From NCBI RefSeq assembly GCF_042453785.1, contig NC_091672.1, positions 563,001 through 627,000 of the forward strand: a stretch of 64,000 bases of DNA, given 5' to 3'. The number at the start of each line of letters is the position of its first letter. Within the stretch, counting starts at the first letter, position 1. The translations under genes were made by a program, and so were the position numbers. The stretch comes from Malus domestica. Taxonomy: Eukaryota > Streptophyta > Magnoliopsida > Rosales > Rosaceae. Below, one piece after another: positions 11,296 through 22,630 of this stretch. Below the pieces are notes generated by a model, which was given only the letters and a program-made list of their open reading frames with translations, did no database searches and was not told the origin of the DNA.

Positions 11296-13452
11296 TAGGG
11301 GTGGGTTGGAAAAACTGAAAACTGAATAAAAACTTGATTGAAAATCGAACTGAGGTTGAAAAAACGAACCGAATCCTTTGAACCAAACCGAGCTGAATCT
11401 AGTTGGGTCGGTTTCCATTTCTAGATTTGGAAACCGAACCAAACCGAATCAAACCAAAGTTCTTCAAAACGACATCGTTTTGTAATTGTTTTATTAATTA
11501 ATAATCCTATTCTAAAACGGCATCGTTTTACCCCGGATGTGCAACCCTAGGTCCCTAACCGGCTATCCCTCCTCCCTCGGTCTCTCCCGTTTTCCCAGTT
11601 CGCGCAGCGCAGCAGCCTGAGCCCTGAGCCTCCTCTCTTTCCCTCTCTCGGTCTTCAATCACTCTCTCAAACTCTCTGTCTCTCATTACCAGCGGCAACC
11701 TTCTCACTCTCAATCTCTCACACCTCGCCGGTTAGTCTCACACTCTCACTTCTGTGTGTTTAATTGGTTCTGTTCAAATTGGTTCCATTCAAATTGGTTC
11801 TGCTCTATTTACAGATTTTCCGTCCATTATTTTATACAGTTTTAGTGGTTTGGTTTGAATGTTTGCTCTCTGTGGTTGTTTGGATCTTGAAGATAGATGA
11901 ATGTGAGTGGAAAACATCTGGGGTTTTGATCGATGAAGGTTCGATGTATGGATCTAACTATATATATATGTGGACTGAAAATTAACCACATGATTTTGTG
12001 TGAGGGGTTTGCGTTGTATAACTCTGAACGGTTAAAGTAAGATTTGTGGCAAAGCACAACCACAAGAAAGATCGTCGGATCATAATCTCTGGAAAGGTCA
12101 GATTTGTGGCCTTTAAAAAAAAAAAAAATTCCTTTTAGATTGTCCTTTTATTTTTTATTATCCTTGCATCTGGAATTGTTTCATTTTCTGGGTTGATTTG
12201 TGATTTGTGATTTATCTTTTGGTTAAAGGAAAAGCCTTGTGCTGCCGCCTTTTTTTTTGTATTAAGGGAGTTACTTTTGTATTATCTGCATTGAATGGAT
12301 GAAAGTTTACAGATCTAGTTGAAAGTATAAAGGAGAATTCAAGCAATACGAAGGTATAGTTATTGCAAAAATATGGTGGTTACTAGGTAAATGGTATTGT
12401 TGTGTGGAGTACTGAATTACATATTGTGTTTACTGTGTGTAGTTGGTGTGTCTGTTTTTGGCGTTAATAGAAGTTGATCACTGGAAAATTAAATAGGATG
12501 ATATGGAGGAGGAGGCCTGCGGTACTAATTTGTATCAAGGAGAAATTGCGTTGTATGTGGCAAACACATTTAAAGCAGGACAACTAATTAATTTCTTCCA
12601 CTAGATCAAGATAGGTTCATTGTTGTAGTCTTGCTATTCCCCAGGGAGGACCTCATAGGTCAGTTCTGTCTTATTCTTGCTGCATTTTTGTATCATTGGC
12701 CTTGAAAAATGATCACATAAGATTAAATCATAATTTTTTAACTTTTATACCAATGAGGATGATTGGCCTTCCAGATTTTGTCTTGATTTTGTATCAATGG
12801 CCTTCCAGATTTTAATTAACATTTACTTTTGTATAAGTTTGTAGTACTAACTACTATCCTCTTATTATTTTGTGTGAATTAGATGAAGTCAAAGGCGTCA
12901 AAGGTCTCAAGGTCCTCAAGCTCAAGTTCAAACTCAATGGGATCAAAATCAAATAGCCTTCATGATCAAACGAACTCATCTTCGAGTGTACCATCGGAAG
13001 TAAGCAGTCATATCTTAAGTCGAATATTTATTTAAAGTTTGGATTTTGGAATGTTTATTTTAGGTGTCGAAGACTTGAACTTTGATGTTTATTTTAAGTT
13101 TGGACTTTTGGAAGATTTGAACTTTGATGTTTTTTTAACTTTGGACTTTGGAAGACTTGATTGTAATTGAACTTTGAATGTTTATTTTCATTGTCTTTGA
13201 TTCTATTGAAAATTTGGAATGCTTATTTTATCGATTATGTTGAAATGAATGTGGAAGATGTATTACAAAATGGCTGCAAGCTTTGTGTTCTTAGGAAATT
13301 TTTTTGCTATTAAAAAAAAAAAAAAAAAACCGAACTGGGCCGAAACCGAACTGGAAAAAACCGAACCGAACCGAACTGAGCCGAACAATAATTTTGGTTC
13401 AGTTTCCGATTTTGGCAAAAAACCGAACCTAATGGAACCAAACCCACCCCTA
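11296..13452 (+). mobile_element. hAT transposon, non-autonomous, 2157 bp, TSD GACCAACC
   Basis: The terminal inverted repeats TAGGGGTGGGTTGG (left) and TAGGGGTGGGTTTGG (right, reversed) are flanked by perfect 8-bp duplications GACCAACC (11288-11295, 13453-13460). The empty site is seen in copy 2 at about 22512. Subterminal regions are full of ACCGAAC motifs. The element keeps a CT-rich leader with a possible donor at 11731 and an exon at 12883-12999 (39 codons, Ser-rich, starting MKSKASKVSRSSSS) between TTAG and GTAAGC, like the N-terminus of a hAT transposase. No BED, catalytic or dimerisation part remains, so it is an internally deleted derivative. It lies 26 bp behind the stop in the host gene's first exon. 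Confidence 0.9.
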
Positions 13453-15323
13453 GACCAACCTATTCTCCCACTTAAATGGCCATAATACCCTTCACTCCCC
13501 TCTCATCTTACAATTTCACCCCTCCTCCACCTTCTTCTCCTCACCAATAACTCCTCCTCCTCGTTTATCCATAGCTACCGCCGCTGCTCTGTCAGCTACT
13601 CAGGTAACCTTATGATTCCAGAAAAAAACACAAATGAACCCCAAATTTATAGTTTTATTTTTTTATTGGTTTTGTGATTGTTTGAGATATTTGTATCTGA
13701 TTTTGCAAGGAATGAATGATTTAGAAATTGTGTGAAAATTTTGATGTAAAGTTGTAAACTTTTAAGCCTTAATTTCAATCGTTGTTCTTTGATCAGAGTG
13801 TTTCAACTGGAGATGATGCCAGTGTTTCAACTGGAGATGGTGCCAGTGTTTTTCAGTTGATCCAATCTCATCAGGTAAGTTGAATACTTGGTAAAATTTG
13901 ATGTAAAGTTGAACACTTTTACTGCATCACATGTCTATATTCAAAATTTCTACATAAATAATGTACTTTTGCTTTCAGTGTAGAAAATTGAATGTGGGAA
14001 TGTAGGATTTAGCTCTGTTGAATCTTTATTTGGTTACAGGAAAAGGCTGCTCGGCTTCCCCCAGTTGAGGAAATCCGAACTCTACTTCATCTTAGTTTTC
14101 ACGGAATGCTCTCCACTTTTTCTCAGGTTTTCATATCATTTCCTTGCTTTCTTCTTTCTCAAATGAATTTCTGTTTCTTAGTTATTTAATTTTGAGAGTA
14201 GTGCATGACCTTCTTGCACCTTGCTAGTAGTAGACTGGTCAATTAATATTTTTGATCTAGAAGCTTAGGACTTTATGCGCAATTCATGCAAAAATCCCCG
14301 GAAATGGATAAAAAGAATCTAAAGCATTGCCGGTCTCCAGTCGTATAGTGTGGAGCTTATGAGAATGAACTACCTTGGAATTTGGGCTTATGGTTTGGTC
14401 TAGTAAGTAGTGACTCTTGCATAAGGGGATTTATTGTTTCTGGTTGGAATCCAACTGGAGACCAGGTAGCAATGCTATTTAAATTCGATGTTTCCCAGTC
14501 TATGATTGTGGGTGGGCCTAACAATCCTTCCTAAAAAAAGGAACATTATTTCATGCACTTGGATGCACTTGTATAAATCTCTCTTTCTCTAACTAGTAAT
14601 TACATGAAAGTAACATTATCTCATATATATGTAAGTTCCTCTCACTAGTGATTAGGCTTTTTAAAGTTTATGCATAGCATAATCTTTGTGGTGGTTCTGA
14701 TAGTAAGCATACACTATGAGTATTGAGGCTATTGGCTTTGTGGAGTATCGTAAGTCTTTCTTACAAAATTCGGGATGAAGCAATCAAGGGCTTGATTCCT
14801 AACAAGTTAATGAGGTTAAAGTTCTGTTCGAATTATTTTTGTTTTTGAATAAAAGTAGATTTAGGACACACTGGTGGTCGGTGATGAAAAGTGTGCAAAA
14901 AATACGTAATTGCACTACAGAAGCATGATGCTGGACCAAAAACCCTCCAGACTGTTTTCTGATGTTTTGTATTTTTTTATTTTTATTTTTTTCCTGGTAC
15001 TGATTACCAAAGCCTGACATTGATGCATCGTTGGGGAATAATATAGATAATAATTTTCTTTAATATTCATAGGGTGTTGTCATTTTATGATCAGCCTCTT
15101 ATTGGTTCCTATTAATCACTCTGGTTGATTGATGTTTATGGTATTTATTGCTTCAACGACCTTGTTGTCCTTGAATCATTTTCTTTGGTTTTCTTTAATG
15201 TGCAGAAGCATGAGGGTTATCCATCAGGATCAATGGTTGACTTTGCATGTGATGCAGATGGATCTCCAATTTTAGCAGTTAGCAGCTTGGCAGTTCATAC
15301 AAAGGTTTGTTGGAATTTAACTT

Positions 15324-15567
15324 TGTTTATACCATATTTAGGGCCTTCGTATTTAGACCTCGTATAAATACTCGGGGGATTCAAATGTAATTATGTAATA
15401 AAGGAAGGGGCAAATATGTAATAAGTGAGGAGCCCTTATTCTATAAAAGGACTCCTCACCCTCACAATTGGGGGAAGCCTCTCCTATCTAGAGCAAAGCT
15501 CTCACACTCTCTCCCTCACAAATACTCTCAGAGAAATATAATTAGTGTGGACGTAGCCCAAACATTG
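15324..15567 (+). mobile_element. Truncated LTR in intron 4 of HugZ-like copy 1
   Basis: About 244 bp absent from the matching intron of copy 2. It starts TGTTTATACCATATTTAGGG, has a TATA box (CTATAAAAGG, 15441-15450), a CT-rich stretch and GTGGACGTAGCCCAAACATTG, then stops without a CA end. It looks like the U3/R part of an LTR whose 3' end was lost. Confidence 0.65.
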
Positions 15568-17800
15568 CTAGAAATATAATCCCTGATACCACTTGTTGTG
15601 GTTTAAGCACAAAAGAGGAATCACACCACACAGCAATACACAATTGCCATTATAAATGGAAAAGGAATATAACGAATGCAAGACAGTTGGAGTTAAATCT
15701 ACACAACCCAAATGCAAAGTTAAACCGTGATACACTCACTATTTCAATACCCCAGAAAACGCACTCTTTGAAGAGAGTTTTGCTCTTACACAATGCTCAC
15801 TCAAGCTAAAATTGGAACTAAGCTGCAATATATTATCTAGATGCATAGGCAGCATCCTTTCTTCACTTGAAATGATGCTAACCTTCTTTCATGTGGAAGG
15901 AAACTTCCAATCTGTTCCATATAATTTTCTGTAAAACATGTAGCCCTTCCAATCACGGAAACCAGCCTAGTAAAATAAGCTGCTACTTTATCACTGTATG
16001 GATCTCTCTGCATGTTAATATCACCAATATTAATAATATCATATCCTGTCGTGCCTTTTCATTTTTTGATCAATAGGACCTAGCCCTTAATCCCAAGTGC
16101 TCATTGCTTGTGGCTAGAAACCCTGAAGACAGGACTGATTTGGTGGTCACGCTGCATGGTGATGCTATTCCTGTAAGTAATGCTGCTTATCTAATTTTGG
16201 ATATTGTTTGAAGTGCTCTCTCCCTCTCTCTCTGTGGTTGCAAACAATTGAAGATGGTTGTTCTTTTGTGAACAATCATTTAGGTTTCCGAGAAGGATCA
16301 AGCAGCCATACGCACTGCATATTTGGCTAAGCATCCCAATGCATTTTCGGTAACAATCTTGTTCCGAAGCATAATGTAAATGGATGATATGTTGCACCAA
16401 ATTTTATATCAGTATTAAATCATCATGTACAATCTGAAGGTTGACTTTGGCGACTTCCAATTCATGCGCATTGAACCAAAAGTTGTGCGATACGTGTCAG
16501 GGGTTGCAACAGCCTTGTTAGGATCAGGAGGTACTTTACCTTTTTGGTGTTTGTTGCTCTTGGAAAAGATAATGTTTTACTCTGTAGATAACTTTTGAAA
16601 CTGATGTACCAAGGCCTTTGTTATATTTCTGTTTTTAGCACCTCTTATGGATATTTTATTTATCATTTATTTTCAAAATATTGTTGCATATATTTCACAT
16701 TTTTCTTAACATTCTCTGCTTTTACTTTCAGAGTTCGGAAGTGAGGAGTATAAAGCTGCAAAAGTTGATCCAGTTGCTCAATTGAAGGCTTATATGGCTC
16801 ATGCTAACCATACAATAGCCATTGTGCAACAGTCGATGTCTATTCCGGTATTTTCAAGTGTTATAAACTAATATTATTAGGAAATGTGTTTCTTTTCTTC
16901 TTCATCTTTTTGTTCTCAATATAGGGGATATCAACTTTGCCCCACATTAGTTAAAACAAAACCAATGAATATGGTGTCAATATTGTGCCAATACACGTTT
17001 ATGCCAGGGTGACACTTCGGAAGTATTCGTCATGAATTGCCTAGATCTATTTATGAATTTTGGAATAATACAAGATATGAACACATAGACAGGTGGAGAA
17101 AGTTTAGTTTGATGCAAGGTGATTTTGTTTTTCGTCAGGTGGACTCTGCTTACATGTTGGACTTGGATAGCCTGGGTTTCAATGTTAAGGTAACTAGTAG
17201 TTTACTAACTACCAATCTCCAACTTTTCGTTGCTAATAGCCATCCTTTATATTTTTAATAAACCATTTGTCTCTGCTGCAAATGAGGTTTTGTGCCAGAA
17301 ATGCTATACAAATTCACCAATAAAATTTCTTCCATTTTGACATGATATTTTTTGGACTTTGTTACTCTCATTTTAGGCTCGCTATCAGGGGAATAATTTC
17401 AAGCTCCGCATACCTTTTCCTAGACGTGCAGAGGATCAAAAGTGAGACCTCTTGTTTATATGAATATTTCCTTTTCTGTTGAAGTCAAGATTTATTTTCT
17501 GTTTACTTCTGCTTCAGTTATTCCAGATTCTGCAAGGTTTTTATGTTAATGTCGTACTGCATAAATCATGGAATAATTGTCCCTCATGTTGGTCGGAGGA
17601 TATAGTTATTCTGTTTTCCTGGTTGACGTGATTCGTGGCTATAGTCAAGATTGGTATCAAAAGTTCTTACTGCATACTTTGAGTTGGAGTAAATTGTTTC
17701 TAACAAGAAATTTATCTCTCTTTTTAGGGATGTGAAGACTTTAATGATGGAAATGATTGCGGCTGCAATGGCTCGAGGTTGTTATCCTCCCAGTCCATAA

Positions 17801-18445
17801 GAAGGTGTGCTTATTTGAATTTCTAATGATACGGTTGTTCATAAGAGTCGTCTTCTTTTGAGAGGTTCTTAACTTCTTATCCCGTTTTACTTTGTAGGAT
17901 ATTTCCGTACCTCGGAACTGCCATCGCAGAGATATGGAAAATTTTGGACTCAAAAGAGGTGTAATGAGATATTCGTTGCAGAAGAATATGCTTGTTTCTA
18001 TTGTATGCTCAGAAAGAAATTCTACATAATACTAAGAATCATGGTTACGGCATCCACATAAACTGCTTCCAAACTCATAATCGTTTAACGTGAAAAGCGA
18101 ATATCTGTTTGTATGTAAAGTCCTCTGCCTTGTCCTGTTTGTTTGTTTGACAGATTGCGTAAAGGATAAATTGTTATGGACCTCAATGCAATGGGATTTG
18201 AATATACGAGAAGTTCCGGTTTAGGTGTTTTCATGGATAATGTCCAGGTGGATCATACAATTCAAGAATACGCTTGGAACCAGCTACTCCACTGCGTTTT
18301 TGGCGTGACGGATGCCTTTAAGCTTCTACGGGCCATTCTCTTCCGAATTCAAGTTGTTTTGGGTGTTGGTCGCTCGCGATTTTACCTCGTGTTTGGCATA
18401 TTGCAGTGGTAATCTAACATACTTACGATAAATATTCTAGGGTAA
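17801..18445 (+). other. 3' flank of HugZ-like copy 1
   Basis: The likely 3' UTR and downstream flank, collinear with copy 2 at 26774-27427. No separate gene was seen. Confidence 0.6.
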
Positions 18446-19589
18446 ATTATAAAACAGTGGTAATCTATCATACCTCATCTTACGAATTTATGCCAATGTC
18501 AGACCTTCGTCAATTTTCTATTAATTTCTCTACTAAATACTGACGTGGCCAAAGACAGGATTCACTCACTAATCCAACTGGATTATTTGGATTAAAAAAT
18601 AATATAAAATATTTTTAATAATAAAATATTTAAAAATTAAAAAACTAAACAAATAAAAAATGCTTGGGGATGCGGGCCTTCATTTCTTCCACCCACACCA
18701 ACCCTTCTCTCTCTCCTCTTTATCTTCTCCCGCATCTCTTTCCCACTCTAACTCCCTCTTCTCTCTGCAACCACCGGCGTTGAGGCCAGCATCCACCAAC
18801 TCGCCATCTTTCTCCTTCCCACGGGGTCCCAAGCGTAATCGTGCACGAGCTGGTGCAAGGAGGCGGCGAGGTTAGAAGCCTAGGGTGGCGACAATGGGTT
18901 GCGGCGAAATGCGGGGAGGGAATCGAGGGTTTGGGTGTTTAGGAGGGGAAGGGGATCTGGGTGTGTGTAGGAGGGGAAAGGGATTTGCGTGTGGGTTTGG
19001 TTTTTTTTTTTTGGTGTGGGATTTGGGTGTGGGCTTGGTTTTTTTGGTTTCTTCAAAGGGGTGGTGAAGGTGGAGAAAGAGAGGCGGCGGTGGGGTGGTT
19101 AAGGAAGGTTGGGTATGGAGGGACTAAGGGAGGGATGGGTCCGGTTGGGAGGTGGTGGTGAGGAAAGGACGAGTGCGAGTGGGGAGAGGGACGGAGGAGG
19201 GAGACCGCATCCCGGAGAGAGAGAGGGTGGTGGAGGAAGGTTGGGGGGATGGGGAAGGGTTTGGTGGCGAAGAAGAAAAAGTGTTGGTGCGGGTGGAGGA
19301 AAGGGAAGGCCGGATCCCTTAGGCCATTTTTATTTTTTTTTAGTTTTTTTAATTTTTAATTTTTTTAATTTTTTAATATTTAATTATTAAAATATATATT
19401 TAATTATTTTTTAATCTAGTTGGATTAGTGAGTGGGTTCCGTCTCTAGCCACGTCATCATTTAACAGAAAAACTGACAGAGGTATGACATTGACACAAAT
19501 TTGTAAGATGAAGTATGACATTGTAACTTTTAAAAGATAACGTATAAAAATGTCGGCAGACCAATAGTTAATATAATTTTTTATCATTT
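18446..19589. mobile_element. MULE-like insertion with long TIRs and G-rich core
   Basis: Absent from copy 2, where GGTAA continues directly; GGTAA flanks the insertion on both sides here. About 190-200 bp at each end form an imperfect inverted repeat: CATCTTACGAATTTATGCCA on the left pairs with the reverse of the segment at about 19475-19520, and TAATCCAACTGGATTA pairs with TCTAGTTGGATTAGTGAG. The 18660-19320 core is not AT-rich like the ends: it runs from a C/T-rich to a very G-rich strand. This structure fits a MULE that picked up foreign sequence (Pack-MULE), but the 5-bp flank is shorter than the usual 9 bp, so the class is uncertain. Confidence 0.6.
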
Positions 19590-19861
19590 GGTAAGGATTC
19601 CTATCTCACGTCATGTGTTCCCCCTGTATTCGTGTCGTGACACCGAAGCCCCTTAGCCCAAAAATGTCTCCGCACTACAAAACATAATTTTTCATTGCTC
19701 ACAGTTGTATACAAAACATAATTTCGTAATTTACAATAACCCCCTTTTAGTCGAACAAAAGCCTAACCACTCCACATTACACACCGCATTCATCTTCTAA
19801 ACAGAACAAAGAAAACTGTCTTCCCTTCTGCTTCAATACAATTGAATTTAAATTACACCTA

Positions 19862-21674
19862 TCACTCCGACTCGGTTTCCAGGCTCCCATACCCTTCAAT
19901 CCTCTTGGTCTCTGCTAGGAATGGACAACGGTTATGGCGGGCGGGTAACCGCGGTTATTTACCCATAATCGTTTATATCCATATCCGCATAACCGTTTAC
20001 CCGTTGGGTAATTACATAAATGGTTATACCCATAACCATAACCGTTTATAAACGGTTATCCATATCCATAACCGTGTACTTATTTAACCATAACCATTTA
20101 TCCATTTAACCATAACTATTTACCCGTTTTTGAACCTGTCTATCTTTTTTTACCCATTTACCAATTTTTTCACCCGTTTACATGTTTTTTTTTAACAACT
20201 TGAAAATTACAAAATAAAAATTTGTCATAATTTTCGTTTTCTGACAATTAAATACCGTTATAGGTAAATTTTAGCATGCATTTCCCTATTTTAATCATTT
20301 AAGTCCTCATACAATTCCAATAATTGAAATAATAGTTTACGAACGATATTTTTCTGCTACACCCAATCAAGTATTTAATTATAATTCATACGATTACAAA
20401 GTAAAGCTTCTAAAAACAAAAAATAGTCATTATCTTGAATACTAGATGATTCAAAGCTCCAAAATATTCTGAAACTAAACACTTTTGAACACGTTCAATC
20501 ACAAAATATTCTGAAACCAACTGATATAAAACATCACTCAATCAACTGTTCCTTTACTAGCAAAATGGCATTATGCAAAACCAACTGATATAAAACACCA
20601 TTGATATAACAGTGCTGCTTGTATGGCAATTTCATGAATCAGTTTATAACTTTACAGACATGAATCGGTTACATTAACACAAAACCAAAATGGAAAAAGT
20701 AGTCATAAGACCATCATCCTCTCACCCACAAAACCCTATTGGCCCCTCTAATTCAATTTCGGTGGAATTCAATTTTTGTGAGTTTTCTGAGGGTTAATAA
20801 TTTTTTTTTTTAAATTTTACATATATTAAATTAAATGGGTAAATGGATATCCGTTATAACCGCGGGTAATACCCATAACCGATGGATACCCGTTATAACC
20901 GTGGATAATACCGATAACCGTTTATTTAAATTTCACGGATAAACGGTTATACCTATAACCGTTTATTTGTCTAAATGGTTACCCATAACCGTAACCGTCA
21001 ATTTTAAATGGGCGGGTAACTGCGGTTACCCAAACCCATGGGTATTTTGTCTATCCCTAGTCTCGTCTCTGCATCATTCAAACATCAACCAAATATCAAA
21101 ATACGAGTACTCATACCCCTCGAAAATAAACAAAAATGATGCAGCAAATGATATAATAATTCCAGTTCAAGTACCTTCTTGGTACTTTTCTTCTCCCTAA
21201 CTTCATCTCTCTCTTGGCACACATCAGTGAGCCATGCACCGGGACTCACCAACTACAACCCAACCAAAAATCGGTATCAGAAGCTAAAGTTGAACTCGCT
21301 TAGCCACACGAGGAAAATACAGTCCAATTTCAAATCTGTTATTTAGCCGAGAAACTAACAAGAGGACTTACAAGTAAGCTTCTTTGGATGAGTTTGGCCC
21401 TTTTCTTGGGTCTTTGGGGAAGTTTGCAACCCTTATAGCCAAAAAGTCCTCTTCTTTCTCTTTGCTCGACAAACTGACGTACAGTTTCGGCCAAACAAGC
21501 CCCCGGTCCTCAACACTGTTTCCGTCCATCATAACCTTCCCATTCCCGTTGCCATTACAACTCCCATCCACACCCACTGATCCTCTTGTGGTGTAGTACC
21601 TTTCCTCCTTCTCCGGTGAAGATGACTTTCGGTTCTCACCTGCGCTACACCAGAGCAGAGCCCCATCAGAATTC
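19862..21674 (-). pseudogene. DUF1639 gene relic (exons 2-4), copy 1
   Basis: Matches exons 2-4 of the gene at 27727-29225. Exon 2 relic 21372-21674 has a 1-bp deletion (GGCTATAAGGG against GGCCATGAAGGG), and its splice acceptor changed from AG to AT. Exon 3 relic 21175-21252 is intact. Exon 4 relic 19862-19911 lacks one base. Exon 1 was never copied because the duplication ends in intron 1. A hAT MITE sits at the exon 4 acceptor. With these four defects the copy cannot make the DUF1639 protein. Confidence 0.85.
19916..21059. mobile_element. hAT MITE, about 1.14 kb, at a splice acceptor
   Basis: Ends TAGGAATGGACAA (left) and TAGGGATAGACAA (right, reversed) are hAT-type TIRs. The left flank is GTCTCTGC; the right flank reads GTCTC then GTCTCTGC, so an 8-bp duplication with 5 extra bases is likely. 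Copy 2 shows the empty site at about 27775. The inside is filled with repeats of ATAACCGTTTAT / GGTTATCCATA and has no coding capacity. Confidence 0.8.
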
Positions 21675-21909
21675 ATGTAACCAAACCAAACAGACTCACA
21701 AAATAACTTTAGTATTAGGCAAAACAGCTTGACAACTATAAGTTTTATAACAAGACACTTCAAAAGCTTAATTAGAGAACAAAAGAATAAAAAGAAAACT
21801 ACCCAAAAGTCCTCGAAAATTTTAATTTTAATCAAAATAATAAAATAAAAATGTAAATAAATAGTACCATAAGTGACTTTTCAAGATAAAAATATCTTTA
21901 ACATTAAAT

Positions 21910-22005
21910 GAATTGTTATTAGCACTCCAAACTTTCTATAATTAAAAAGAAAAATACACTTATGATGAGTGTAGAATGAGATTTTTGGAATGCTAATAAC
22001 AATTC
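21910..22005. mobile_element. Short foldback element, 96 bp
   Basis: The inverted pair GAATTGTTATTAGCACTCCA and its reversed partner TTTGGAATGCTAATAACAATTC (one arm 21910-21931, other 21984-22005) enclose about 50 bp. It lies at the junction of the two duplication units. Confidence 0.6.
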
Positions 22006-22136
22006 CCAACTTTAAAAATAAACAGTACCAGAAGTGTTTCATTAAATTTCCAACAAAAAACTACCTTCATTTATAATTATTTTTAAAGTGACATATTCAT
22101 AATTGTCCTACAAAATTTTGGTTTTTTTTCTTATCT

Positions 22137-22285
22137 AAAATTCTAGTGGTATTCATCTTCACTTGGAAATAAGATGTCTTAGATTCAAATCTCATGGATG
22201 ACGAAATCGATACTAAATTAGGTTGTCCATTGTGTGGTTTAGCCGAACTCTCTATCCCTTAATATCAATGTATTAAAAAAAATTA
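22137..22285 (+). mobile_element. tRNA-derived SINE-like element
   Basis: Has a box-B-like TTAGATTCAAATCTC in a tRNA-like head, then the body CGATACTAAATTAGGTTGTC and an A-rich tail. The same body, inverted, lies at 56565-56732. Present only in the copy 2 leader region. Confidence 0.55.
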
Positions 22286-22630
22286 TATTTTTTAAATAAA
22301 TTAACGTAAATATCGATTGTATGAGTTTTCAAATAAACGAAGAAAATGAAAGAGAAGAAAAGAAAAAAAAATAAAACGTGAAACAACCAAATTCCAAGTT
22401 CCAACCGTTAACGAATAAGGAAGAGAGAGTTAGAGTTAGGTGGCCGGGAGGGGGGGGGGGTGTGTGTGTGAAAGAAGAGGGAGATATTGAAGACTGTTGT
22501 GAAGCCTTGGCAGACCAACCTATTCTCCCGCTTAAATGGCCATAATACCCTTCACTCCCCTCTCATCTTACAATTTCGCCCCTCCTCCACCTTCTTCTCC
22601 TCCCCAACAACTCCTCCTCCTCGTTTATCC

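Larger units (their letters stand above)
11259..17800 (+). pseudogene. HugZ-like FMN-binding/DUF2470 protein, copy 1 (degenerate)
   Basis: A paralog of the gene at 22631-26773. Exon pieces: 11259-11295 and 13453-13603 (exon 1 split by a hAT element), 13797-13874, 14040-14126, 15206-15304, 16077-16172, 16284-16349, 16440-16530, 16732-16847, 17139-17189, 17377-17441, 17728-17800. The ancestral ATG at 11259 is kept, but codon 9 is TAG (11283-11285; TGG in copy 2) and the second in-frame Met is ATA. Exons 2-12 remain open with good splice sites, so the damage is at the start. Exon 2 has a 24-bp tandem duplication. Exon 3 has changed conserved residues (LLHLSFHG against LLDRSVRG). The intron between exons 8 and 9 is gone together with the HMNRDH segment of DUF2470. 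If the hAT supplies a start, a protein of about 312 aa is possible, so 'pseudogene' is a cautious call. Confidence 0.75.
10760..21835. repeat. Tandem duplication, copy 1 (HugZ-like + DUF1639 relic)
   Basis: From about 10780 the DNA matches copy 2 (from about 22070): AGTGACATATTTGTAATTGT against AGTGACATATTCATAATTGT, then the purine-rich leader, the whole HugZ-like gene and the convergent DUF1639 exons. Similarity stops near 21835 inside DUF1639 intron 1 (copy 2: about 28500). Copy 1 is about 11 kb because of four insertions; the shared core is about 6.4 kb. Confidence 0.85.

Noticed and set aside
18885..19390. Gly/Arg-rich ORFs on the plus strand
   Set aside because: G-rich low-complexity DNA inside an insertion; open in more than one frame, with no motif.
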